Shown here: positions 34,233-43,912 of the stretch, in pieces
Numbering within the stretch: position 1 is the stretch's first letter
How the letters are laid out: each line of letters begins with the position of its first letter
DNA from: Lysobacteraceae bacterium NML93-0793
Lineage (GTDB): Bacteria; Pseudomonadota; Gammaproteobacteria; Xanthomonadales; Xanthomonadaceae
Assembly: GCA_002324875.1 (NCBI GenBank)
Contig: NTJG01000004.1
Coordinates: 186,001 to 250,000, forward strand
Direction of reading: 5' to 3'
DNA: 64,000 nt
Notes under the pieces: model-generated
What the model saw: only the letters and a program-made list of their open reading frames with translations
What the model was told of the DNA's origin: nothing
The model's database searches: none
Position numbers and translations under genes: made by a program

Positions 34233-36314
34233 TCAGGCCGGCTGCGCGTCGACGCGCAGCGCCGGCGACTCCCAACCCGGACGAGGCGCGAAGCGGTCGC
34301 CATGGCGCGTCTGCAGCGCGCGCAGGCGCTCCAGCACCGCGTCGACACCGGTATCGCGGATGTATTGGATCGGGCCGCCGCGGAACGGCGCGAAGCCGGT
34401 GCCGAAGATCACGCCGGCATCGAGCAGGTCCGCATCGGCGACCACGCCGTCGTGGAGCGCGGCCACGGCCTCGTTGAGCAGCGGCAGGATCAGCCGGTCC
34501 TGCAGATCGTCCGGCGCACGGTAGTCCTTCGGCAGCTCGGGCTTTTGCGCCTTGCCGTCGGTCCAGGTGTAGAGCCCCTGGCCATCCTTCTTGCCGCGCT
34601 TGCCTTCCTCGGGCGGCGTCGCCAGTGCCTCCGGGATCTGCAGGCCGAGAAACGGGGCGAGCTCCTGACCGACGCCCGACGCGATGTCGAGGCCGACGGT
34701 GTCGATCAGCTCGATCGGCCCCATCGGCATGCCGAAGTCGACCGCGGCGCGGTCGATCGCCGCGCCCGGGATGCCTTCGGCATAGGCCGTGGCCGCTTCG
34801 AGCATGTAGGGAAACAGCAGGCGGTTGACTAGAAAGCCCGGCGTGCCCGCGACCGGCACCGGCAGTTTGTCGATCGCCTTGCAGAACGCGGCGAGCCGGC
34901 GTGCGGTGTCGTCGGAGACGCCGTCGTGATGGACGATCTCCACCAGCGGCATCGACGCCACCGGGTTGAAGTAATGCAGGCCGGCAAAATGGGCCGGGCG
35001 CTGCACGTGCGCGCGCAACTCGTCGAGCGGAATCGACGAGGTATTGGTGGTCAACAGCGCATCGGGCTTGAGCCGCGGTTCGATCGTGGCGTAGAGCTCG
35101 CGCTTGGCATCGGCGCGCTCGACGATCGCCTCGATGACGAGATCCGCATCCGCGACGCCGTCGCCCGCCAGGTCCGAGCGCAGCCGGGCCGCCACGGCCG
35201 GACGCTTGGTCTCGTCCTTGACCTTCTTCTCGAACAGCGTGGCGGCGCGTGCCTGGGCCTTGTCGATGAACGTCTGTTCGCGGTCCTGCAGGGTGACCTC
35301 CAGCCCCTTGTAGGCGGCCCAGGCCGCGATGTCGCCGCCCATCACGCCGGCGCCGACCACGTGCACGCGCTGGATGGGCGCGCGCTGCGCGGCGGATTTG
35401 CCGGCGAGGCCCTTGAGCCGCTCCATCAGGAAATAGACGCGGGTGAGATTGCGCGCCGTCGGCGTGCCGGCGAGCTTGACCACCGCCTTGCGCTCCGCCG
35501 CCAGCAACGCGCGGGTATCGCCGGACGCGCGCTTCCAGGTCTCGACCATCGCGTAGGGCGCGGGGTAATGCGCCTTCTTCGCCTTGCGCGCCACCTGCTT
35601 GAGCAGCACCGGCGCCAGCGCCTGGCGCACCGGCCAGGTGTTCGTCGCCCAGGCGAGGGCGCGCTGCTTGAACGGCCGCGTGGTGCCGCGGCGCGCCAAG
35701 GCGATCGCCGTGTCGACCACGAGCGCCGGTTCGACCACCTTGTCCACGAGCCCGATTCCGCGCGCAGCCTTCGCCGACAGGGCGCGGCCGGTGAGCATCA
35801 TGTCGAACGCCGCCGGCGCGCCGACCAGGCGCGGCAGACGGACGCTGCCACCCCAGCCGGGATAGATGCCGAGTTTGACTTCGGGCAGGCCGATCTTCGT
35901 CGATGGATCGTTGCTCGCCACGCGATAGTCGCAAGCCAGTGCGATCTCGGTGCCGCCGCCCATGCAGAAGCCGTGGATCGCGGCGACCGTGGGGCAGGGC
36001 AGCTCGGCCAGCCGCTGGAATGCCATCTGTCCGCGACGGATCGAATCGCCGATCGTGCCCTTGGCATCGAATTCCTGGAACTCGCGGATATCCGCGCCGG
36101 CGATGAAGCCTTTGTCCTTGGCCGAGCGGATCACCAGCGCCTTCGGTGGATCCAGCGCGAGGCGCTCGAGCACGGCGTCGAGTTCGATCAGCACGTCCTG
36201 GGCGAAGGTATTCACCGACTCGCCGGCGCGATCGAACGACAGCACCAGCACGCCGTCTTCGCGCGATTCGGCTTGCCAGTGACTGAAGCGGAGCCCGTCG
36301 AGGCCTGCGAACAT
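34233..36314 (-). CDS. fadB: Bifunctional enoyl-CoA hydratase / 3-hydroxyacyl-CoA dehydrogenase
   Basis: This 693-residue multifunctional beta-oxidation enzyme hydrates 2-enoyl-CoA and oxidises the 3-hydroxyacyl product with NAD+. The N-terminal crotonase domain (1-190) has the oxyanion pieces GFIAGADI and GFCMGGGTEIALACD, and the two catalytic glutamates in TEIALACD and LPEVKLGI. The NAD-binding domain starts at VHVVGAGVMGGDIAAW (about 318), with NTSSIPLDEL and HYFNPVASMPLVEI following; the C-terminal dimerisation domain has GFLVNRLLFPY and GPIELIDTVGLDI. No thiolase (fadA) is adjacent, so the FadJ-type name is equally possible. The start is an ATG at 36314. Confidence 0.9.
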   Translation of the reverse strand: MFAGLDGLRFSHWQAESREDGVLVLSFDRAGESVNTFAQDVLIELDAVLERLALDPPKALVIRSAKDKGFIAGADIREFQEFDAKGTIGDSIRRGQMAFQRLAELPCPTVAAIHGFCMGGGTEIALACDYRVASNDPSTKIGLPEVKLGIYPGWGGSVRLPRLVGAPAAFDMMLTGRALSAKAARGIGLVDKVVEPALVVDTAIALARRGTTRPFKQRALAWATNTWPVRQALAPVLLKQVARKAKKAHYPAPYAMVETWKRASGDTRALLAAERKAVVKLAGTPTARNLTRVYFLMERLKGLAGKSAAQRAPIQRVHVVGAGVMGGDIAAWAAYKGLEVTLQDREQTFIDKAQARAATLFEKKVKDETKRPAVAARLRSDLAGDGVADADLVIEAIVERADAKRELYATIEPRLKPDALLTTNTSSIPLDELRAHVQRPAHFAGLHYFNPVASMPLVEIVHHDGVSDDTARRLAAFCKAIDKLPVPVAGTPGFLVNRLLFPYMLEAATAYAEGIPGAAIDRAAVDFGMPMGPIELIDTVGLDIASGVGQELAPFLGLQIPEALATPPEEGKRGKKDGQGLYTWTDGKAQKPELPKDYRAPDDLQDRLILPLLNEAVAALHDGVVADADLLDAGVIFGTGFAPFRGGPIQYIRDTGVDAVLERLRALQTRHGDRFAPRPGWESPALRVDAQPA

Positions 36315-36572
36315 ACGGCACCATCCGTTAGGGTATGGGGAATGCGCCTATGATCCCGAGGTTGCTTCGGCGCCGTCAAATCAGCGCTTCAAAACGCTGT
36401 TTGAAACCAGACGTGCCGAGGCCGCACATGCGGCTTGCAGCGCGCAGGCACCGCCCCAAGGAATGCATCACGGCGTGGCGCACGATGCCACACCGGTCGT
36501 GACGGAACTTTTCGCGCGACACGCCTGTCTTATCGCCCGTGCCAGGCCGGGCCCCGAAGGAGAGCCGGCTCA

Positions 36573-37199
36573 ATGGCCGAGGAACACGACAGCCAGGAGT
36601 GCCTGACTCTGGACGAGGATCTGGTCAGACGCGTGCAGCGTGGTGACGTCGCGGCGTTCGATCTGCTGGTGCGCAAATACCAGCACCGCATCGCCGCGCT
36701 GATCGGGCGCTACGTCGCGGACTGGAGCGAAGTGCAGGACGTCGCGCAGGAGACCTTCATCCGGGCGTACCGGGCGATCGGGAACTTCCGCGGCGATGCG
36801 CAGTTCTACACCTGGCTGCACCGCATCGCGGTCAACACCGCGAAGAACCACCTGGTCGCGCACAACCGGCGGCCGCCGACCGACGACATCGACATCGACG
36901 ACGCCGAGCAGTTCGACAGCGGAATCCGGTTGCGCGACAGCGACACGCCCGAGCGCGAACTGATGCGTCAGCAGCTGGAACAAACGGTGGTGCGCGCGGT
37001 CGAAGCCCTGCCGGAGGAACTGCGTGTCGCGATCAATCTGCGTGAGGTCGACGGCCTCAGCTACGAGGAGATCGCCGAGCGCATGGGCTGCCCGATCGGC
37101 ACCGTGCGGTCGCGGATCTTCCGCGCACGCGATGCGATCGATCGCGAACTCAGGCCCCTGATGGACAACGAACGACTTGTGGAGCGCGTGACCCGATGA
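36573..37199 (+). CDS. rpoE: RNA polymerase sigma factor RpoE
   Basis: This ECF sigma factor for envelope stress (208 residues) has region 2 (GDVAAFDLLVRKYQHRIAALI, DVAQETFIRAYRAI, FYTWLHRIAVNTAKN) and region 4 (LPEELRVAINLREVDGLSYEEIAERMGCPIGTVRSRIFRAR). The ATG follows AAGGAG; longer in-frame starts would add an unrelated Arg-rich leader. The stop overlaps rseA (ATGA), the standard layout for a sigma/anti-sigma pair. Confidence 0.95.
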   Translation: MAEEHDSQECLTLDEDLVRRVQRGDVAAFDLLVRKYQHRIAALIGRYVADWSEVQDVAQETFIRAYRAIGNFRGDAQFYTWLHRIAVNTAKNHLVAHNRRPPTDDIDIDDAEQFDSGIRLRDSDTPERELMRQQLEQTVVRAVEALPEELRVAINLREVDGLSYEEIAERMGCPIGTVRSRIFRARDAIDRELRPLMDNERLVERVTR

Positions 37200-38116
37200 G
37201 CCCTGCCGACGACATCGATACCCTTCAGCTCGGCCCCGACCCGGACAAGCTCGAGCTGTACCACCGCCAGCAGCTGTCGGCGATGCTCGACGGCGAGCTG
37301 CCGCAGGACCAGGCGCGTTTCCTGCGGCGCCGGCTGCAGCACGACGCCGAGCTGTCCGGCTGCTTCGAGCGCTGGCAGGTCTGCGGCGACGTGCTGCGCG
37401 GTCGGCAGGTCTCGCTGCTGCCCGCGGATTTCGCCGAGCGCATCGCGCGTGGCATCGCCGAGGACGGCGTGGTCGCGGCACCGGCGACCACCACGCGGCG
37501 CCCGCGTCTGTTGCAGTGGGGTGGTGGGGCCGCACTCGCGGCTTCGGTCGCGCTCGTGGCGCTGTTCGTCGGCCGTCCCGGCACGCTCGACCAGGACGGT
37601 GATGCCCGTCCTGCGCCGGCCGTTGCCGTGACCGGCGCGGATGCGCCCGTATCGGACGCAACGGCGGATGCGAGCGCGTTGGCCGCTTCGGCGCCCGAGG
37701 CCGGTCTCGCGATCGCGGGTGCGGCGCTGGCCGCCGCGGAGCGGCCGCGGCGTGCGACGGGCGAGCGTTCGACACGCACGTCGAGTGCGCGGCAAGCCGT
37801 GCAGCCGCAGGCGGACTCGCGCGTTGCGATGGCCGCGGCCCCGCAAACGCCGTCGGGCGCGGCCGTTCTGGCCGATGCGGCCGCGGCGTTCGCGTCTGCG
37901 CCGGCGTCATCGGGACTGCCGGCGGTGGAATCCGTTGCACGGCCGTGGCCGCGCGCGTCGATGCTCTCGGCCGACAGCAGCTTTTCGGTTCGCTACGGCG
38001 AGACGTTCCCGGCGCCGTCGTGGAGCGAGCGCGCCTCGGACAGCGCGGTGCTGCCGCGGTTTCCGGTCGATCCCGCCGACACCGCAGTGAACCCTGCAGC
38101 GCGCGCGCTGCCTTGA
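37196..38116 (+). CDS. rseA: Anti-sigma-E factor RseA
   Basis: The 306-residue protein has an N-terminal cytoplasmic sigma-binding domain (RQQLSAMLDGELPQDQARFLRRRL...ELSGCFERWQVCGDVLRG), one transmembrane segment (about 108-126, GGGAALAASVALVALFVG), and a long periplasmic Ala-rich region. Its role is to hold RpoE at the membrane until proteolysis. No RseB homologue is adjacent; the periplasmic part is low in complexity and may take over sensing. Translation is coupled to rpoE. Confidence 0.88.
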   Translation: MSPADDIDTLQLGPDPDKLELYHRQQLSAMLDGELPQDQARFLRRRLQHDAELSGCFERWQVCGDVLRGRQVSLLPADFAERIARGIAEDGVVAAPATTTRRPRLLQWGGGAALAASVALVALFVGRPGTLDQDGDARPAPAVAVTGADAPVSDATADASALAASAPEAGLAIAGAALAAAERPRRATGERSTRTSSARQAVQPQADSRVAMAAAPQTPSGAAVLADAAAAFASAPASSGLPAVESVARPWPRASMLSADSSFSVRYGETFPAPSWSERASDSAVLPRFPVDPADTAVNPAARALP

Positions 38117-38206
38117 CGGCCGCGGCGATGCCGGCGCGTCCAGCGGCGCGCGCTGCGGGCCGTCTTTCCCCGATCCAGATCGATTCCTGACTTTCGAGTG
38201 TTGCCC

Positions 38207-39757
38207 ATGACGTCGATGAAGAAATCCCTGCTCGCGGTGTCCCTGGTCGCGGTGCTGTCGGCCGCGACCACGGCATTCGTGCTTCCCGCGGCGACCGCGC
38301 AATCCGCCCAGGCCACGCAGGCCGACAGCGCGACGACCGTCTCGTCGACGCCGCAGGCGCCTCTGGTCAGCGGCTTGCCGGACTTCACCCGACTGGTCGA
38401 GCGTGTGGGGCCGGCGGTGGTCAGCATCGAGACGACGATGGGTGCGCGCCAGGGCCGCGGCCAGCAGATGCCCGACGACGGGCAGATTCCCGAGATCTTC
38501 CGCCGGTTCTTCGGCCCGGGCTTCGAGTTTCCGGGCGGTCCGGGCGGGCAGGGCGCACCGGACAATGCGCCGCGCGGGCGGGGCATGGGCACCGGCTTCA
38601 TCATTTCCGCCGACGGCTATCTGCTCACGAACCACCACGTCATCGACGGCGCGGACGAGGTCAAGGTGCGTCTGTCGGATCGTCGCGAATTCCCGGCGAC
38701 GGTCGTCGGCAGCGATGCCGAATCCGACGTCGCGGTGCTGAAGATCGACGCCAGCGGCCTGCCGATGCTGCGCTATGGCGACGCGGCGACCGTCAGGCCG
38801 GGCCAGTGGGCGGTCGCGATCGGCTCGCCGTTCGGCTTCGAGCAGTCGGTGACCGCGGGCATCGTCAGCGCGGTGCAGCGCGCCAACCAGTACGCCAACC
38901 AGCGCTACGTGCCCTTCATCCAGACCGACGTGCCGATCAACCGTGGCAACTCGGGCGGCCCGCTGTTGAACGTGTCGGGTGAGGTGATCGGCATCAACTC
39001 GCAGATCTTCAGCAATTCCGGCGGCTACATGGGCGTGAGTTTCGCCATTCCGATCGATCTCGCCGCGAATGTCGCCGAGCAGATCAAGAAGACCGGCAGC
39101 GTGCAGCGCGGCTCGCTGGGCGTGCAGGTCTCGAACGTGACGCCGGAGGCCGTGGCCGGCTTCGGCCTGCCCGATACGCGCGGCGCGCTGGTGCAGGAAG
39201 TGCTGCCGGGCAGCCCCGCGCAGCGCGCGGGCATCGAACCCGGCGATGTGATCCGCAGCGTCGACGGCACCCAGATCAACAGTTCGAGCGAATTGCCGCC
39301 GCTGGTCGGTGGCAAGGCGCCGGGCACCCGGATCAAGCTGCAGGTGTTCCGGGAAGGCCGCACACGGGACTACGACGTGACCCTGACCGCGCTCGATTCC
39401 GGCAGCACGGCCTCGAGCAGCAACGCCCGTCCGCAAGCGGATGCCCCCGCCGGCGCCACCAACCCGCTGGGGCTGGTCGGCCGCGATCTCGATGCAGCCC
39501 AGCGCCGCCAGTTCGGTCTCGCCGCCGACGAGGGCGTGCTGGTGGGCAACGTCGGACGCGGCCCGGCGGCGAGCGCAGGCATCGCGCAGGGCGATGTGAT
39601 CCTCCGCGTCGGACGCACACCGGTCGGCAGTGCGGCAGCGATGGAGCGGGCACTGCGCGACGTGAAGCCCGGTGACACGGTGATGCTGCTCGTGCGCGGC
39701 CGCGGCGGTGCGACCCAGTACCGCGCGGTGACCGTACCGGAGGCCGGCGCTCGCTGA
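38207..39757 (+). CDS. mucD: Periplasmic serine protease MucD/DegP-like
   Basis: The signal peptide (residues 1-33, KKSLLAVSLVAVLSAATTA...ATAQ) is followed by a trypsin-like domain with triad His144 (TNHHVID), Asp174 (SDVAVL) and Ser249 (GNSGGPL), and two PDZ domains (about 290-375 and 415-510). It degrades or refolds misfolded envelope proteins, closing the rpoE-rseA circuit. An alternative TTG start lies three codons upstream and an ATG (MKKSLL) three codons downstream. The 90-base gap after rseA suggests either read-through or its own promoter. Confidence 0.93.
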   Translation: MTSMKKSLLAVSLVAVLSAATTAFVLPAATAQSAQATQADSATTVSSTPQAPLVSGLPDFTRLVERVGPAVVSIETTMGARQGRGQQMPDDGQIPEIFRRFFGPGFEFPGGPGGQGAPDNAPRGRGMGTGFIISADGYLLTNHHVIDGADEVKVRLSDRREFPATVVGSDAESDVAVLKIDASGLPMLRYGDAATVRPGQWAVAIGSPFGFEQSVTAGIVSAVQRANQYANQRYVPFIQTDVPINRGNSGGPLLNVSGEVIGINSQIFSNSGGYMGVSFAIPIDLAANVAEQIKKTGSVQRGSLGVQVSNVTPEAVAGFGLPDTRGALVQEVLPGSPAQRAGIEPGDVIRSVDGTQINSSSELPPLVGGKAPGTRIKLQVFREGRTRDYDVTLTALDSGSTASSSNARPQADAPAGATNPLGLVGRDLDAAQRRQFGLAADEGVLVGNVGRGPAASAGIAQGDVILRVGRTPVGSAAAMERALRDVKPGDTVMLLVRGRGGATQYRAVTVPEAGAR

Positions 39758-40096
39758 TCGTGCTCCACGAGCAAGGTCCGAATGTCCGAGAAAGGTCCGA
39801 GTGATGACCGTCATCCCCGCGAACGCGGGGATCCAGCGACTTCAAGCCAAGACACCTGATTGTCGCTCGACCGGTCGTGCGGCTGTCGAGGGCCGCGGGA
39901 ACGACGGCCAGGAGCTGAATCGTTCAGACCCACCCGAACCTGGACCAGGATGCTCGACGGCCCGCGACGGCATGGCCCGCGCGGGCCGTTCCGTGTCCGG
40001 GGCGCGGGTCGGGCGGTGGCGCGACGGTGTCCGCCGCGCCGTGGCGCTATGCGATAATCGCCCGTTATCTTTTCGACGACGGCCCGGCCGCCGCCC
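39758..40096. other. mucD-lepA intergenic region
   Basis: No gene is seen. It contains a REP-like palindrome (39813-39832) and, before lepA, a GATAAT hexamer at 40053-40058 that may be its -10 (leader about 34 bases). The middle part (39850-40030) is featureless. Confidence 0.5.
39813..39832. repeat. REP-like palindrome, second copy
   Basis: ATCCCCGCgaacGCGGGGAT is the sister of the palindrome at 20238-20257, again with GTC before and CCAG after. Downstream it has GACTTCAAGCC, whose reverse complement resembles GGCTTGAAAGTC beside the first copy. Confidence 0.75.
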
Positions 40097-41908
40097 ATGA
40101 CCCACGATCCGATGCGGAACATCCGCAACTTTTCCATCATCGCCCACGTCGACCACGGCAAGTCGACGCTCGCCGATCGCATCATCCAGCTCTGCGGCGG
40201 CCTGCAGGCGCGCGAGATGGAAGCGCAGGTGCTCGACTCCAATCCGATCGAGCGCGAGCGCGGCATCACGATCAAGGCCCAGTCGGTCTCGCTGCCGTAC
40301 AAGGCGCGCGACGGGCAGGTCTACCATCTGAACTTCATCGACACGCCCGGCCACGTCGACTTCAGCTACGAAGTCAGCCGTTCGCTGGCCGCATGCGAAG
40401 GCGCGCTGCTGGTCGTCGACGCGGCGCAGGGCGTGGAAGCGCAGTCGGTCGCCAATTGCTACACCGCGGTCGAGCAGGGCCTGGAAGTGGTGCCGGTGCT
40501 CAACAAGATCGATCTCCCGACCGCCGACGTCGACAAGGCCAAGGCCGAGATCGAGGCGGTCATCGGCATCGACGCCGAGGACGCGGTCGCGGTCAGCGCC
40601 AAGACCGGCCTCAACGTCGAGGAAGTGCTCGAGGCGATCGTGCATCGCATCCCGCCGCCGAAGCCGCGCGACACCGACCGGCTGCAGGCGCTGATCATCG
40701 ACTCGTGGTTCGACAACTATCTCGGCGTGGTGTCGCTGGTGCGCGTGATGCAGGGCGAGATCACGCCGAAGAGCAAGATCCTGGTGATGTCGACCGGGCG
40801 CACGCACGATGTCGACAAGGTCGGCGTGTTCACGCCCAAGCGCAAGGAACTGCCGGCGCTCAAGGCCGGCGAGGTGGGCTGGATCACCGCGTCGATCAAG
40901 GACGTGCACGGCGCGCCTGTCGGCGACACGCTGACCCTCGCCGGCAAGCCGGCCGAGACGCCGCTGCCGGGTTTCCAGGAAATGCAGCCGCGCGTGTTCG
41001 CCGGCCTGTTCCCGGTCAACGCCGAGGACTATCCGGACCTGCGCGAAGCGCTGGACAAGCTGCGCCTCAACGATGCCGCGCTGCGCTTCGAGCCCGAGAG
41101 CTCGGAGGCGATGGGCTTCGGCTTCCGCTGCGGCTTCCTGGGCATGCTGCACATGGAGATCGTGCAGGAGCGGCTGGAGCGCGAATACGACCTCGACCTG
41201 ATCAGCACCGCGCCGACGGTGATCTACGAGGTGCTCAAGACCGACGGCGAGGTGATGCCGCTCGACAATCCGGCCAAGCTGCCGCAGGCGAACCTGATCG
41301 AGGAAGTGCGCGAGCCGATCATCCGCGCCAACATCCTGACCCCCGAGGCCTACATCGGCGCGATCATCAAGCTGTGCGAGGACAAGCGCGGCATGCAGAT
41401 CGGCATCCAGTACATGGCCAGCCAGGTGCAGATCAGCTACGAACTGCCGATGGCCGAGGTGGTGCTGGACTTCTTCGACAAGCTGAAATCCGTCAGCCGC
41501 GGCTACGCGTCGCTGGACTACCACTTCCTGCGCTTCCAGGCCGGCCCGTTCGTGCGTGTGGACACGCTGATCAACGGCGACAAGGTCGATGCGCTGTCGC
41601 TGATCGTGCACCGCACCCATGCCGAGCGCCGCGGCCGCGAGCTGACCGAGAAGATGAAGGACCTGATTCCGCGCCAGCAGTTCGACGTCGCCATCCAGGC
41701 CGCGATCGGCGCGCAGATCATCGCCCGCACCACGGTCAAGGCGCTGCGCAAGAACGTGCTGGCCAAGTGCTACGGCGGCGACATCTCGCGCAAGAAGAAG
41801 CTGCTGGAGAAGCAGAAGGAAGGCAAGAAGCGCATGAAGCAGGTCGGCCGCGTGGAGATTCCTCAGGAGGCTTTCCTCGCGGTGCTGAGCACGTCGCGCG
41901 AGTCCTGA
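40097..41908 (+). CDS. lepA: Elongation factor 4 (LepA)
   Basis: This 603-residue ribosomal GTPase acts in back-translocation or initiation-related steps. G1 is AHVDHGKST (16-24), G3 DTPGHVDF, G4 NKID and G5 SAKTG; the LepA-specific C-terminal domain includes [29 protein letters not shown] and a nearly invariant end. It lies 61 bases upstream of lepB, the classical lepAB arrangement. Confidence 0.97.
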   Translation: MTHDPMRNIRNFSIIAHVDHGKSTLADRIIQLCGGLQAREMEAQVLDSNPIERERGITIKAQSVSLPYKARDGQVYHLNFIDTPGHVDFSYEVSRSLAACEGALLVVDAAQGVEAQSVANCYTAVEQGLEVVPVLNKIDLPTADVDKAKAEIEAVIGIDAEDAVAVSAKTGLNVEEVLEAIVHRIPPPKPRDTDRLQALIIDSWFDNYLGVVSLVRVMQGEITPKSKILVMSTGRTHDVDKVGVFTPKRKELPALKAGEVGWITASIKDVHGAPVGDTLTLAGKPAETPLPGFQEMQPRVFAGLFPVNAEDYPDLREALDKLRLNDAALRFEPESSEAMGFGFRCGFLGMLHMEIVQERLEREYDLDLISTAPTVIYEVLKTDGEVMPLDNPAKLPQANLIEEVREPIIRANILTPEAYIGAIIKLCEDKRGMQIGIQYMASQVQISYELPMAEVVLDFFDKLKSVSRGYASLDYHFLRFQAGPFVRVDTLINGDKVDALSLIVHRTHAERRGRELTEKMKDLIPRQQFDVAIQAAIGAQIIARTTVKALRKNVLAKCYGGDISRKKKLLEKQKEGKKRMKQVGRVEIPQEAFLAVLSTSRES

Positions 41909-41969
41909 TTCGTGGTTTGATAGCGCCGGCCGCTGCGCCGGCCCGTCCGAGTGTCCCCGAGGATCCTGC

Positions 41970-42764
41970 ATGAAATGGTTCGAGACCGCGCTGGTCGTGC
42001 TGACGCTGCTGACCGGTGTCATCTGGCTGCTGGACAAGCTGGTGCTGGCCAGGCGACGTGCGCGGCGCGCGGGTCTGCTGGAGACCCGGGAGCCGGTGCT
42101 CGTCGACTACTCCAAGGCGTTCTTCCCGGTGCTGTTCGTCGTGCTGATCCTGCGCAGCTTCGTCGCCGAGCCCTTCCGCATTCCGTCCAGTTCGATGATG
42201 CCGACGCTGCTGATCGGTGACTTCATCCTGGTCAACAAGTTCAGCTACGGCATCCGCCTGCCGATCACCAACAAGAAGGTGATCGAGATCGGCGAGCCGG
42301 CACGTGGCGACGTAGTGGTATTCCGACCGCCGCAGCATCCGGACCAGGACTGGATCAAGCGCGTGATCGGCCTGCCGGGCGACACGGTCGAGTTCCGCGA
42401 CAACCAGGTGTTCGTCAACGGCACGCCGTTCGGCTACGAGCGCCTGGGTACCTACGAGGGTGCAGGGCGCGGCGCGGAGATGACCGGTGCCTCGCTGTAT
42501 GCCGAACAGATGCCCGACCGCCGCCACGAGATCCTGCACATCGATCAGGCCGCACCCTTCCGCCTGGGCGAGGGCACGTTCCATGTGCCGCAGGGCCACT
42601 ATTTCGTCATGGGCGACAACCGGGACCGCAGCGACGACGGCCGCTTCTGGGGTACGCTTCCTGAAACCCAGCTGCGCGGCAAGGCGTTCCTGATCTGGAT
42701 GAACGTCGACAGCGCCGCGCCCGGCTGGGTCGACTGGGGACGGATCGGTAACCCGATCCGCTGA
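41970..42764 (+). CDS. lepB: Signal peptidase I
   Basis: This membrane protease (264 residues) removes Sec and Tat signal peptides in the periplasm. Two N-terminal membrane segments (4-22 and about 50-65) precede the catalytic Ser75 in PSSSMMPTL and Lys130 in DWIKRVIGLPGD. The later box GDNRDRSDDGRFWG is complete. The start has GAGGAT upstream. Confidence 0.96.
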   Translation: MKWFETALVVLTLLTGVIWLLDKLVLARRRARRAGLLETREPVLVDYSKAFFPVLFVVLILRSFVAEPFRIPSSSMMPTLLIGDFILVNKFSYGIRLPITNKKVIEIGEPARGDVVVFRPPQHPDQDWIKRVIGLPGDTVEFRDNQVFVNGTPFGYERLGTYEGAGRGAEMTGASLYAEQMPDRRHEILHIDQAAPFRLGEGTFHVPQGHYFVMGDNRDRSDDGRFWGTLPETQLRGKAFLIWMNVDSAAPGWVDWGRIGNPIR

Positions 42765-42799
42765 GCAAACGGGGCTGGACATCTGAGGGGACGTCCCAA

Positions 42800-43180
42800 A
42801 TGAAACGCACGCAACGCGGCATCACCCTGCTGGGCTTCATCATCGTGCTGGCAGTGGTCGGCTTCTTCGCCTATGTGGGCATGAAGCTGTTTCCGATGTA
42901 TTCCGAGTACTACAGCGTCAAGTCGGCCCTCAAGGGGCTGGCCAACGAATCCGGCGTCGCGGCCTCGGATCCGGCGCGCATCCAGGACCTGTTCTTCCGT
43001 CGGCTGTACATCAGCTACTCGGAAAACGTGAAGCCGCAGAACGTCAAGATCCGCCGCGCCGACGACGGCTGGCAGATCGACGTGCAGTACGAGGTGCGCC
43101 GGCCGCTGATCGGCAACCTCGACGTCGTGGGCAAGTTCCACGCCACGCAGACGCTGACCCGCGGTGGCGACGGCGTTTGA
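42800..43180 (+). CDS. DUF4845 membrane protein
   Basis: This 126-residue protein has one N-terminal membrane segment ([20 protein letters not shown]), resembling a pilin-like leader without a prepilin glutamate, then a periplasmic domain ([23 protein letters not shown]...[12 protein letters not shown]). It matches the DUF4845 family found between lepB and rnc in many gamma- and betaproteobacteria. Its function is unknown. It overlaps rnc by 17 bases. Confidence 0.85.
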   Translation: MKRTQRGITLLGFIIVLAVVGFFAYVGMKLFPMYSEYYSVKSALKGLANESGVAASDPARIQDLFFRRLYISYSENVKPQNVKIRRADDGWQIDVQYEVRRPLIGNLDVVGKFHATQTLTRGGDGV

Positions 43181-43847
43181 TCGACAGCAGGGGCGGTTCG
43201 CGGAACACACGTTTCGCGATCCCGCGCTGCTGGTGCAGGCGCTGACGCATCGCAGCGCCGGCGCGCCGCACAACGAGCGCCTCGAGTTTCTCGGCGATGC
43301 GATCCTCGGCGCACTGATCGCAGAAGCCCTCTACGGCCGCTGGCCCACTGCCGACGAAGGCACGCTCACGCGTGCGCGGGCCGAACTGGTGCGCGAATCC
43401 TCGCTGGCCGCGATCGCGCGCGAGCTCGATCTCGGTGCCCGCCTGGTGCTCGGGCCGGGCGAAATGAAGTCCGGCGGCCACCGCCGGGACTCGATCCTGT
43501 CCGACGCGCTGGAGGCGGTGATCGCGGCGGTGTATCTCGATTCGGATCTCGACACCTGCCGGCGGATCGTGCTGCCGCTGTTCGAGCGGCCGATCGTCGC
43601 GCTGTCCAGCGGTCGTGTCGCCAAGGATGCCAAGACCCGCCTGCAGGAATGGCTGCAGGCGCGGCAGCAGCCGCTGCCGCACTACGAACTGCTCGGCGAG
43701 AGCGGCGAAGAACACGCCAAGATCTTCCTGGTGCGCTGCAGCCTGGCCGAGGCCGGCCTCGCGGCCGAAGGGCAGGGGAGTTCGCGCCGCGCGGCCGAGC
43801 AGCAGGCGGCCGAGGCGGTCATCGGCATGATCGAGCGCGCTGCCTGA
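43164..43847 (+). CDS. rnc: Ribonuclease III
   Basis: This double-stranded RNA endonuclease is involved in rRNA processing. The GTG start gives 227 residues and the catalytic signature [13 protein letters not shown] falls with Glu38, Glu41 and Asp45, as in the Escherichia coli enzyme; the second site is in [16 protein letters not shown]-terminal dsRBD ([11 protein letters not shown]...[16 protein letters not shown]) follows. The start lies inside the DUF4845 gene in another frame. Confidence 0.96.
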   Translation: MATAFDRQQGRFAEHTFRDPALLVQALTHRSAGAPHNERLEFLGDAILGALIAEALYGRWPTADEGTLTRARAELVRESSLAAIARELDLGARLVLGPGEMKSGGHRRDSILSDALEAVIAAVYLDSDLDTCRRIVLPLFERPIVALSSGRVAKDAKTRLQEWLQARQQPLPHYELLGESGEEHAKIFLVRCSLAEAGLAAEGQGSSRRAAEQQAAEAVIGMIERAA

Positions 43848-43900
43848 GTCGTTTCCCGGACACGGGCCTGCCCGGACGGTCGTGACGACCGGCATTTCCG

Positions 43901-43906
43901 TAGAAT
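43901..43906 (+). promoter_or_regulatory. -10 element of era, leaderless spacing
   Basis: TAGAAT ends six bases before the era ATG. It lies in the 65-base rnc-era gap, so era may have its own leaderless promoter in addition to read-through. Confidence 0.5.
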
Positions 43907-43912
43907 GCCGGC

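Noticed and set aside
37947-38190. Small ORF overlapping the rseA end
   Set aside because: Other-frame artefact inside rseA with no ribosome site.
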